Assembly (NCBI RefSeq): GCF_030161435.1
Contig: NZ_BSSV01000004.1
Location: 62,001-126,000 of the forward strand
DNA length: 64,000 bases
Reading direction: 5' to 3'
From: Thalassotalea loyana
GTDB lineage: Bacteria; Pseudomonadota; Gammaproteobacteria; Enterobacterales; Alteromonadaceae
Shown piece after piece: positions 27,613-36,013 of the stretch. The position numbers were made by a program, and so were the translations under genes. The notes under the pieces are model-generated. The model had not been told where the DNA came from. It saw only the letters and a program-made list of their open reading frames with translations, and did no database searches. Numbering within the stretch: position 1 is the stretch's first letter; every line of letters begins with the position of its first letter.

Positions 27613-29133
27613 ATGAATAGTAAAAACGAAATTGTAGATATACTCGTCATCGGTGGCGGCATTAATGGTTGTGGAATTGCCCACGACGCGGCGTCGCGTG
27701 GCTTAAATGTCATGTTATGCGAGATGAATGATTTAGCCAGTGCAACCTCTTCGGCAAGTTCAAAATTGATACATGGCGGCTTACGTTATTTAGAACACTA
27801 TGAGTTCCGTCTAGTAAAAGAAGCACTTGCTGAACGCGAGGTACTATTAAAGAATGCGCCGCATATTATGTGGCCACTAACCTTTGTTCTACCACACCGA
27901 CCACATTTAAGACCTGCTTGGATGATCCGTGCAGGTCTATTTCTTTATGACAACCTAAGTAAGCGACAAACACTTGCTGGCTCAAAAGGTATCAAGTTTG
28001 GTCCAAATTCAGACTTAAAGCCCCACATCAAAAAAGGATTCAACTATTCTGATGGCTGGGTCGATGATGCACGTTTAACGGTATTGAATGCGTTAGCTGC
28101 CAAAGAGCTAGGAGCCGACATTCGAACCCAAACAAAAGTTGTCGGTTTAGAGAGACAAGATAAAAGCTGGTTAGTGACGATTGAAGATCAAACAACCCAC
28201 TCACAGTCAACCGTTCAAGCCAAGCTTGTCGTTAATGCGGCTGGGCCATGGGTTGAAAAAACGCTTGCTAAAATCAGTGACTTCAAGAGTGAACATAAGA
28301 TTCGTTTGGTCAAAGGTAGTCATGTCATCGTACCGCGATTTACCAATACTGACGATGCTTACATTTTACAAAATGAAGACCAGCGTATCGTGTTCGTTTT
28401 ACCCTATGAAGATGACTTTAATTTAGTTGGTACAACGGATGTTGATTATCAAGGCGACCCTAAATCCGTCGCCATTAACCAAGACGAAATTGACTATTTG
28501 ATTGAAGTTACGAATGAACACTTTAATCATCAAATTAGCCAAAATGATATCAAGCACACTTATTCAGGCGTTAGACCGTTGCTCGACGACGAGTCAAGTA
28601 ATGCACAACAAGTGACGCGCGATTACACCTTTAAGTTGAATACGGATGGTAGCGGTAGCCCACTACTTACTGTGTACGGTGGCAAAATAACCACTTACCG
28701 CAAACTCTCAGAGGCTTGTGTAGATAAAATGGTACCGTTCTTTACGCCATTGGCAACCTCAAAAACTCGCAATGCAAAGTTGCCCGGCGGTAATTTTTAC
28801 TCTCAACCGTTACTGCTTGAAGAGCTGACCGAAAAATATCCGTATTTGCCTGCCGTAACAGCGAAACGCTGGGTGAAAACCTATGGCACATACAGCCACA
28901 AAATTTTGGCCAACTGCCAGGGTCTAGCAGATATGGGGATGGATTTTGGCCACGGACTATTCCAAGTCGAAGTGGATTATTTGAAAACCCATGAATGGGC
29001 AAAAACTGTTGAAGACATTATTTGGCGAAGAACCAAATTAGGGCTGTTTTTAACACCAACACAAAAACAAATATTAGAAAACTACCTAAGCGACCGACAG
29101 CAAAGAAAAGAAAAAATAGATGCCGTTGGTTAA
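27613..29133 (+). CDS. glpD: Aerobic glycerol-3-phosphate dehydrogenase
   Basis: A 506-aa FAD enzyme (E. coli GlpD 501 aa) that oxidises glycerol-3-phosphate to dihydroxyacetone phosphate at the membrane and feeds electrons to quinone. The FAD motif GGGINGCG is at residues 14-21, then SSASSKLIHGGLRYLE and the family's C-terminal helical domain (about 390-500). Divergent from glpK and followed closely by a TonB receptor gene. Ribosome site weak. Confidence 0.94.
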   Translation: MNSKNEIVDILVIGGGINGCGIAHDAASRGLNVMLCEMNDLASATSSASSKLIHGGLRYLEHYEFRLVKEALAEREVLLKNAPHIMWPLTFVLPHRPHLRPAWMIRAGLFLYDNLSKRQTLAGSKGIKFGPNSDLKPHIKKGFNYSDGWVDDARLTVLNALAAKELGADIRTQTKVVGLERQDKSWLVTIEDQTTHSQSTVQAKLVVNAAGPWVEKTLAKISDFKSEHKIRLVKGSHVIVPRFTNTDDAYILQNEDQRIVFVLPYEDDFNLVGTTDVDYQGDPKSVAINQDEIDYLIEVTNEHFNHQISQNDIKHTYSGVRPLLDDESSNAQQVTRDYTFKLNTDGSGSPLLTVYGGKITTYRKLSEACVDKMVPFFTPLATSKTRNAKLPGGNFYSQPLLLEELTEKYPYLPAVTAKRWVKTYGTYSHKILANCQGLADMGMDFGHGLFQVEVDYLKTHEWAKTVEDIIWRRTKLGLFLTPTQKQILENYLSDRQQRKEKIDAVG

Positions 29134-29149
29134 TTAAAATTAAAAACAC

Positions 29150-29172
29150 AACATAACAATTACAATTATGTT
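29150..29172. promoter_or_regulatory. Inverted repeat upstream of the TonB receptor gene
   Basis: AACATAA (29150-29156) and TTATGTT (29166-29172) are perfect arms 9 bp apart, ending 19 bp before the receptor start and just upstream of its GAGGGGAG ribosome site. It is a possible operator for the 58-bp gap between glpD and the receptor. Confidence 0.35.
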
Positions 29173-29191
29173 TAACAACGAGGGGAGAAAA

Positions 29192-31888
29192 ATGAGAACG
29201 AATCTCATGTCGTCAATGGGTAAAAAAAGTACAATTGCCCTAGCTGTAGTGTCAGCGCTAACAGGCTTTAATGCCGTTGCTGATGAAGCAAATACTGCGA
29301 AAGAAAAAGAAACGGAAGTTATTGAAGTTCGTGGTATTCGTGACAGTTTAAAACAAGCAATGTTTGATAAAAAAGAATCAGTTAGTGTATACGATGGTAT
29401 TGCTGCTGAAGATTTAGGTAAGTTCCCAGATCAAAACGTTGCGGAATCACTTCAACGTATTACAGGTGTTTCGATTGACCGTAGCTCTGGTGAAGGTCGA
29501 TACGTATCAGTACGTGGTTTTGGTCCTGCTTTCAACACGGTTTTAGTTAATGGTCGTCAAATGGCGACAGAAAACCAAGGTCGTGAATTTAGTTTCGATA
29601 CATTACCAGCAGAGATGATTACTGGTGCAGAAGTATACAAAAGCCCAACGGCAAGTATGCAAGAAGGTGCATTAGGTGCAACAATCAACGTAAATACAGC
29701 ACGTCCGTTTATGTTTGATGGTTTCAAAGCAGCAGCTTCAGTAAAAGGCACTTATGACGACACATCAGAAGCGACTTCTCCTCAAATTTCTGGCTTAGTA
29801 AGCGACATCTTTATGGATGGCAAACTAGGCGCACTACTTTCTTTAAGCCATCAAGAACGTGAATCAACAGAAAACATTGTTGAATCTCGTTACTACCGCA
29901 CTGGCGTGAACTTCACGACACCAAATGGTAAAGAATTTACTAACGCAAACGTACCGCAAAACTTCGACTTAATTGTTGATGAGCAAGAGCGTGAGCGCCA
30001 AAGTGCTACTGCAGTAATTCAATATGCACCTAACGAAGATTTAATCCTGACGTTTGACGGTTTATACACAAAATTAGAAGTTAAATCAGATGCAAACTCA
30101 TTAGGTCACTGGTTCTCAGATGGTAACTTCTTAGATGCGGAAGTTGATGACAATAACACTGTTGTTTACATCGAAAACTCTGCAAGTGGTGCGACAGACT
30201 TTATTCACCGCACATACGACCGTAATGTTGATATCACAGCATTTGGCTTTAATGCTGATTGGCAAATCAATAGTGATTTAAGCGCTACGTTTGACTTCTC
30301 AACATCAACGGCTGAAGAGAATTCAGGTGGCGACATCTTCTTCAACGTAATTGGTTACAATAACGCGTACACATGGGATAACCGTGACGGTGGTGATTAC
30401 CCAACTATCTCAATTGAAGGTGGTACAGAAGCAGCGTTAGACGCAGCTCGTGGCCGTGCTCACTACAATGATCGCAGTGGTTGGGATATCAAAGATGAAA
30501 TCACTGAATTACGTGCGGATTTTGTTTGGGAAACAGGCCAAGACACCTTTACGCAAATGAAGTTTGGTGCCTACTATCAAGATCGTAAAAAAGATAACGA
30601 GCGCAAGTTCGTTTCAGATTGTAGCTTCTACTGTGGCTACGGTGTTGACGTACCAGATAATTTATTAGTGCCATTTACCGCAGATGGCTTCTACTCAGGC
30701 TTACCAAACACTTGGTTAACCTATGATCAAGCGGCTTACGATGCGTTCCGCGCAGAGTACATGGCTGCCCAAGACCCTGACACAGCTGCTGCATACGCTG
30801 CACTAGGTTATGATGATCCGCAACGTGCATTAGACTCTTTCATCGTAGAAGAAGAGCTTTTAAGTGCTTACGTCGAGTTCATTTTTGAAGGTGAAATTGG
30901 CGATATGGCGTGGTTAGCAGACGTTGGTATTCGTTACACACAAACTGACGCGGTTCTTTCTGGCTTTACTGCCGAGTTGGTTGACCTAACACCAATTCCA
31001 AATGATCCATCAGATCTAAACGAAGTTTACGCCAATGACGGTGAAGTAACACAAGTTGACGCTGACAATGACTACACAAACTTATTGCCTAGCTTTAACT
31101 TACGTTTAAATCTAACGGAAGACATGGTGTTACGTTTCGCATACTCAGAAACATTAACGCGTCCAACGTTAACAGACTTAAACCCAGCGCTAACAATTAC
31201 AAGCTCTCGTCCTAACAATAACTCAGCAACGGGTGGTAACCCTGAGTTAAAACCGTTCTACTCAAAGAACTGGGATTTAAGCTACGAATGGTACTACTCT
31301 GATGCAAGTAACTTCACAGCGGCTGTATTTAGTAAAGAAGTAGACGACTTCATTACATCAACAGTAGAAACAGAGCAATTCAACCTAATCAGTGGTGCAT
31401 TTGACTTTGACGTTCGCCGTCCACGTAACGGTGAAGAAGCAACAGTTAATGGTTTAGAGCTAGCATGGACACATGCGCTTGAGAACGGTTTTGGTTTCCA
31501 AGTTAATGCGACATGGGTTGATTCAGAAGCATCGTTAGCGGGTGATTCTACCGATACTTTCGCTTTAGAAGGTTTAGGTGATTCACGTAACTTTATCGCG
31601 TTCTACGATAAAGACGGCATCCAAGCGCGAATTGCTTACAACTTCCGTGATGACTTCATGCAAAACGTGATCGGTCCATACGGTGGTACAGAACCTATGT
31701 TCACCGAAGCTTACGGTCAGTGGGATATCAGCGCTAGTTACGATATCGACGAAAACTTCACGGTTTTCTTAGAAGGTGTTAACGTAACAGGTGAAGAGAT
31801 TCGTCGCCATGGTCGTTACACAAACCAATTCATTCGTTATGAAGGTGTTGGTGCTCGATACTCAGTAGGTGTACGAGCTAACTTCTAA
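29192..31888 (+). CDS. TonB-dependent receptor, carbohydrate-type
   Basis: An 898-aa outer-membrane receptor: signal peptide ending AVADE, TonB-box-like VIEVRGIRDSLKQAM, plug domain with PDQNVAESLQRITGV, GRYVSVRGFGPAFNTVLVNGR and GATINVNTARPF, then a beta-barrel ending VGVRANF. The GIRDSL and DQNVAESLQRI motifs mark the oligosaccharide-receptor class of Alteromonadales and Caulobacterales. I chose the ATG at 29192 because GAGGGGAG lies just upstream and a signal peptide follows; an in-frame ATG exists at 29168. Downstream come halogenase and SapC genes, the usual companions. The likely ligand is a galactoside. Confidence 0.92.
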   Translation: MRTNLMSSMGKKSTIALAVVSALTGFNAVADEANTAKEKETEVIEVRGIRDSLKQAMFDKKESVSVYDGIAAEDLGKFPDQNVAESLQRITGVSIDRSSGEGRYVSVRGFGPAFNTVLVNGRQMATENQGREFSFDTLPAEMITGAEVYKSPTASMQEGALGATINVNTARPFMFDGFKAAASVKGTYDDTSEATSPQISGLVSDIFMDGKLGALLSLSHQERESTENIVESRYYRTGVNFTTPNGKEFTNANVPQNFDLIVDEQERERQSATAVIQYAPNEDLILTFDGLYTKLEVKSDANSLGHWFSDGNFLDAEVDDNNTVVYIENSASGATDFIHRTYDRNVDITAFGFNADWQINSDLSATFDFSTSTAEENSGGDIFFNVIGYNNAYTWDNRDGGDYPTISIEGGTEAALDAARGRAHYNDRSGWDIKDEITELRADFVWETGQDTFTQMKFGAYYQDRKKDNERKFVSDCSFYCGYGVDVPDNLLVPFTADGFYSGLPNTWLTYDQAAYDAFRAEYMAAQDPDTAAAYAALGYDDPQRALDSFIVEEELLSAYVEFIFEGEIGDMAWLADVGIRYTQTDAVLSGFTAELVDLTPIPNDPSDLNEVYANDGEVTQVDADNDYTNLLPSFNLRLNLTEDMVLRFAYSETLTRPTLTDLNPALTITSSRPNNNSATGGNPELKPFYSKNWDLSYEWYYSDASNFTAAVFSKEVDDFITSTVETEQFNLISGAFDFDVRRPRNGEEATVNGLELAWTHALENGFGFQVNATWVDSEASLAGDSTDTFALEGLGDSRNFIAFYDKDGIQARIAYNFRDDFMQNVIGPYGGTEPMFTEAYGQWDISASYDIDENFTVFLEGVNVTGEEIRRHGRYTNQFIRYEGVGARYSVGVRANF

Positions 31889-31907
31889 GTCTACTACTTA
31901 GTGTATC

Positions 31908-31938
31908 AAAAGAGGGCTGCGGCCCTCTTTTTTGTCTT
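31908..31938 (+). terminator. Intrinsic terminator after the receptor gene
   Basis: AAAAGAGGGC (31908-31917) pairs with GCCCTCTTTT (31922-31931) around TGCG, followed by TTGTCTTT. It lies between the receptor and halogenase genes, so it probably lowers expression of the downstream genes relative to the receptor. Confidence 0.9.
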
Positions 31939-31964
31939 TAGTGTATAAACAGGTCTACATAGTC

Positions 31965-33488
31965 ATGCAAAAACCGATTCGACATATCGCCATTATTGGT
32001 GGTGGAAGCGCTGGATGGTTATCAGCAGCCATTCTTGCCAGCAAATTTAAATGTGCAGAATCCGCCTCAATAAAGATTACCTTAATTGAATCTGACGAGT
32101 TCGCCAGTGTTGGGGTTGGTGAAGGAACTTGGCCAACAATGCGAGAGACTATCCACACTATTGGTATTGATGAGAAAACGTTTATTAGCGCTTGTGATGT
32201 GAGCTTTAAACAAGGGAGCCAATTTAACTTATGGCGAGACAATGAAATTAACGATAGTTACTTGCACCCTTTTACACCGCCCAGAGCGTTTGAGCAGTTC
32301 GACTTAACAAGTCACTATCTCCAACAAAACACTGAACAAAGTTTTGCCGAGAGTGTCTGTTTTCAAACGGCGCTTTGTCAGCATAATCTAGCGCCAAAAC
32401 TTGGTTTAGATAAGAGTTTTCAGGGGTTTGCGAACTATGGCTATCATCTAGATGCGGGTAAATTTGCTGCATTACTAAAACACCATTGCACTGAAAACCT
32501 GAAGGTTACTCATCTAAACGATACGGTTGAAAACGTTGAGCTCGACAATGATGAATTTGTTAAACAACTACATTTAAAAAGTGGAAATGTCGTAGCCGCA
32601 GATTTGTTTATTGACTGTAGTGGCTTTCACAGCTTATTACTTGACAAAACGTATGGCATTAGCATCAAAGATTACTCAGATGTTCTACTCGTTAATCACG
32701 CCATAGCGACGCAGCAACCATACCCGGAAGGCCAGTCGAAAATCGCTAGCCAAACACTTTCTACGGCGCAAGAAGCAGGTTGGATATGGGATATAGATTT
32801 ATCGTCACGCCGTGGCGTTGGTTATGTCTATAACGACACCTTTATCAGTAATGACCAAGCACTTGAATCCTTGGCCCGCTATTTAAATACCACGCCAGAT
32901 ACACTCAATGTTAAACATATTAAATTTCAAAGCGGTCATCGTGAAAAGTTTTGGCATAAAAATGTGATTGGTATTGGACTATCTGCAGGCTTTATTGAAC
33001 CACTCGAAGCATCGGCATTGATGATGATTGAATTAAGTGCAAAGTTTATCGCAGAACAATTACCGCCTAACGGCGCATTATTGCCAATAGTAGAAAAGCA
33101 ATTTAATCAAACCTTTACAGCACGTTGGGAAAGTATTGTCGACTTTTTGAGACTTCATTATCAGCTCAGCGAACGCACAGAACCTTTTTGGCGAGCCAGT
33201 CGTTCACTAAAAACCTTACCCCAAGGCCTTAACGAACGCCTAACCTTGTGGCAATATAGACCACCGATAAACAGTGATTTTATGTTTGCCGAAGAGATGT
33301 TTCCTGCCGCAAGTTACCAATACATTTTGTATGGTATGAACTTTCAAACTGATGTAAGCACTCTGCCCCACCTGACTAAAGAGGCGAGTCGAGCAGCAAA
33401 ACTATTCGAGTTAGTAAAACAACAATCAGCGCAAGCATTAACCCGTGCCCAAGCCAATAACGTTGTCATAAATCAAATAAAATCATAA
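31965..33488 (+). CDS. Flavin-dependent tryptophan-halogenase family protein
   Basis: A 507-aa protein of the tryptophan halogenase family. The FAD motif GGGSAGW is at 12-18, GVGEGTWP at 50-57, and the Lys equivalent to the catalytic one is in SFKQG (Lys82). The WxWxIP motif appears as GWIWDIDL, with Asp in place of Pro. Family members beside TonB receptors of sugar loci are common, and none of those has a proven role in halogenating tryptophan; the substrate here is unknown. The ATG at 31965 begins the flavin-binding strand directly; an earlier in-frame start at 31932 lies next to the terminator. Confidence 0.85.
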   Translation: MQKPIRHIAIIGGGSAGWLSAAILASKFKCAESASIKITLIESDEFASVGVGEGTWPTMRETIHTIGIDEKTFISACDVSFKQGSQFNLWRDNEINDSYLHPFTPPRAFEQFDLTSHYLQQNTEQSFAESVCFQTALCQHNLAPKLGLDKSFQGFANYGYHLDAGKFAALLKHHCTENLKVTHLNDTVENVELDNDEFVKQLHLKSGNVVAADLFIDCSGFHSLLLDKTYGISIKDYSDVLLVNHAIATQQPYPEGQSKIASQTLSTAQEAGWIWDIDLSSRRGVGYVYNDTFISNDQALESLARYLNTTPDTLNVKHIKFQSGHREKFWHKNVIGIGLSAGFIEPLEASALMMIELSAKFIAEQLPPNGALLPIVEKQFNQTFTARWESIVDFLRLHYQLSERTEPFWRASRSLKTLPQGLNERLTLWQYRPPINSDFMFAEEMFPAASYQYILYGMNFQTDVSTLPHLTKEASRAAKLFELVKQQSAQALTRAQANNVVINQIKS

Positions 33489-33516
33489 GAATAACGAAAA
33501 AATTTCAGAGAGAATT

Positions 33517-34275
33517 ATGGAAAACTTAGCCCCATTATCACCACAAAGCCACAGCGAGTTTTATTTAAAACCTGGTGTTGATTTCCAAGCAATTAAAGCA
33601 AAAAGAAACGCCATGGTTATGGTCAGTGAGTTTGCCGTCGCTTCAACCAGTTACCCTTTATTTTTCATTAAAAATACAGCCAGTAACCAATTTGAAGCTA
33701 TTGCGCTAATGGCGCTTGATAGCCATAACGTATTTTACCAGCAAGAAAATACGTTAAACATTTCTTACATGCCGAAAAGCTTATCGTTACTGCCATTTCA
33801 GGTTGTTGCTGATCCAAATAACCCAACGCGCGTCGTGCCTTTACTTGATACAAACTCAAGCCTACTTTCAATGAAAGAAGAAGAGCAAAGTGAAAAATTA
33901 TTTAACGAAGATGGCAGCGCATCACGAGTCATCGACTTAAAACAACAAGCGATGCGTGAGTTATACCAACACGAAGTCACAACAATCGAGTTTATTAGCC
34001 AATTGACACGTTTAAATCTGTTAAAAGAATTAGATTTAGAAGTGACTTTTGCTGGCGGAGAGAAGACGACAGTTAAAGGTTTATTCACGATTAAAGAAGA
34101 AGGCTTAAGTACGCTAAGCGCTGAAGATAAAGCTATGTTTGAAGAGCGTGGCTATTTTCCAGCAATTTATGCAATGCTTGCATCATTGAGTCAAATGAAC
34201 CGCATGTTGCAATTACACAATCATCAACAACCAGCTAACTTGATTGAAAACCTGCAATTTAAACTTGCACAATAA
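33517..34275 (+). CDS. SapC family protein
   Basis: A 252-aa cytoplasmic protein of the SapC family (named after an S-layer-associated gene in Campylobacter). Visible family features are the N-terminal FAVASTSYPLFFIKN strand, the LPFQVV segment and the VTFAGGEKTTVKGLFTIKEEGL region (about 178-199). The biochemical role is not established. An AGAGAGAA ribosome site precedes the start. It is the third gene of the receptor-halogenase-SapC unit and ends at a strong terminator. Confidence 0.85.
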   Translation: MENLAPLSPQSHSEFYLKPGVDFQAIKAKRNAMVMVSEFAVASTSYPLFFIKNTASNQFEAIALMALDSHNVFYQQENTLNISYMPKSLSLLPFQVVADPNNPTRVVPLLDTNSSLLSMKEEEQSEKLFNEDGSASRVIDLKQQAMRELYQHEVTTIEFISQLTRLNLLKELDLEVTFAGGEKTTVKGLFTIKEEGLSTLSAEDKAMFEERGYFPAIYAMLASLSQMNRMLQLHNHQQPANLIENLQFKLAQ

Positions 34276-34292
34276 ATCAGTCGTTAGCCAAT

Positions 34293-34322
34293 AAAAAAGG
34301 AGCTTAATCGCTCCTTTTTTTG
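34293..34322 (+). terminator. Terminator after SapC (bidirectional)
   Basis: AAAAAAGGAGC (34293-34303) pairs with GCTCCTTTTTT (34310-34320) around TTAATC. A and T runs on both sides let it serve both the SapC gene and the convergent symporter gene. Confidence 0.92.
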
Positions 34323-34341
34323 TACCTAATGATAACTCACA

Positions 34342-35799
34342 TTAACTATTTTCCACTGCGGCTTCTGGCTCGCTTTTATCTTGAGAAAATATCAACTCTG
34401 CCTTATTGCCGAAAACCAATCGGTTTATCACCATAGCAACGGTAATACAGAAGAATAATGTAATACACATTAAGTGAATGTAATGAAGTGGCTGCCATAC
34501 AAAGACAAAGAATGCGTACAGTAACGTACCGGCTAATGCTCCAATCATCGCCGCTTTAGCATCAACATTTCGGAATAGTAAGCCGACGATAAACGTTGAT
34601 AAGATTGGCATACTTAATAAGCCGTATAGCTCTTGAACAAGATTAATAATGCTGTCTGCTTTAGCAAAAACAGGTACTAAACTCAGTGAAATAGCCACCA
34701 AGATAAAACTAAAGATTGCGCTCAATTTGGCTACTTTAGGTTTAGGGTTAATATAACGCTCATGAATATCACAAACGTAAAGCGCCGCTGATGAATTTAA
34801 GATACTGTTAAACGTCGTTAATACCGCAGCCGCAATCGCAGCGGCGAACGCACCACTTAGCCAAGTTGGTAACAAATCACCTACAATACGACCATATGCA
34901 ACATCACCAATGTCACCATAAAGTTGGTATGAAACAATACCTGGTATCACAACAATAATCGGAACGATTAGCAAACGAATCATACCCGCAACATAGACAC
35001 CTTTTTGTGCTTCTTTAAGATTTGGTGCAGCCATTGCACGCTGAGTAATTGTTTGGTTTGTGCTCCAATAGAAGGTCTGAATAAAGATCATCCCCGTCAG
35101 CAAGGTATGCCATGGTACCGGTGAATCATCACCACCTATCAAGGTCAAACGCTCTGGCGGAATCGCTGAAAAATCGAAATCAATCGCTGCTGCTGATAAG
35201 TAGACAATCAATAAGCCCATACTAAGTAATAAAATCCCGCTGAACGTATCTGAGACAGCAACGGCTCTTAAACCACCAAAAATTGCATAGGCAGAGCCCA
35301 CAAGAGCAAAAGCTACCGCCATTGGGAAAATCGGAATATCAAGCTTAAACATTGACTGCATAAACAATGAACCACCGTACAAAATCGCCGGCAAGAAAAT
35401 AAAGATATTACCAAAGAGAAATAAACCTGCGATCACCGCACGAATATGTTTATCGTTATAGCGTTTTTCCAATAACTCGGTAGTTGTCGTACAGTTATTC
35501 TTGTAATAAACCGGCAGGAAAACTTTTGCTAAAATAGCTAAACCAACAACTGCGGCTAACTCCCACCAGACAATCACAGCCATCTGGTTGCCATTCATAC
35601 CTATTAATTGATCGGTACTTAAGTTGGTTAGGGTGATTGAACCGGCAATGAAAATCCAAGATAAGCCACCGTTGGCTAAGAAGTATTCTTTATTTGAGTC
35701 GGTAGAGCGCTTATGACCGGCACATTTAATATAGGTAATTAAACCGATAAGTGCGGTAATTGCGATAAAGACAATTAACTGAATTGTTTGACCTGACAC
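34342..35799 (-). CDS. Sodium/solute symporter (SGLT-like)
   Basis: A 485-aa inner-membrane protein of the solute:sodium symporter family with about 13 hydrophobic segments. Diagnostic parts are NGGLSWIFIAGSITLTNLSTDQLIGMNG near the N-terminus and GGLRAVAVSDTFSGILLL (about 172-190), which match the Na+/galactose-glucose branch. It very likely brings galactose or a galactoside across the inner membrane. It is divergent from the alpha-galactosidase gene and shares with it a 214-bp promoter region with a palindrome. Confidence 0.88.
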   Translation of the reverse strand: MSGQTIQLIVFIAITALIGLITYIKCAGHKRSTDSNKEYFLANGGLSWIFIAGSITLTNLSTDQLIGMNGNQMAVIVWWELAAVVGLAILAKVFLPVYYKNNCTTTTELLEKRYNDKHIRAVIAGLFLFGNIFIFLPAILYGGSLFMQSMFKLDIPIFPMAVAFALVGSAYAIFGGLRAVAVSDTFSGILLLSMGLLIVYLSAAAIDFDFSAIPPERLTLIGGDDSPVPWHTLLTGMIFIQTFYWSTNQTITQRAMAAPNLKEAQKGVYVAGMIRLLIVPIIVVIPGIVSYQLYGDIGDVAYGRIVGDLLPTWLSGAFAAAIAAAVLTTFNSILNSSAALYVCDIHERYINPKPKVAKLSAIFSFILVAISLSLVPVFAKADSIINLVQELYGLLSMPILSTFIVGLLFRNVDAKAAMIGALAGTLLYAFFVFVWQPLHYIHLMCITLFFCITVAMVINRLVFGNKAELIFSQDKSEPEAAVENS

Positions 35800-35918
35800 T
35801 GGTTAACTCTCCTCACAGTGTATGTTTAAACCCATTGAAAAATGAGTTAGTTGACTCGGCTTTTTATGACAAAATCGACACGAGAGTGCTCGGATATGTT
35901 GAAGCTGTTATTATTTGT

Positions 35919-35935
35919 ATGATATATACTATCAT
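35919..35935. promoter_or_regulatory. Palindrome between symporter and alpha-galactosidase genes
   Basis: ATGATA (35919-35924), spacer TATAC, TATCAT (35930-35935). The arms are the same as in the palindrome before glpD, at a different spacing (5 bp against 2 bp). It is placed where a shared operator would lie. Confidence 0.4.
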
Positions 35936-36013
35936 TATTTCAACGATTGGCTACCACAAAGTGAAATTTTTCCGCGAGTACCAATTAAAAAAACTAAAAC
36001 TAGGCAAAAGCGC

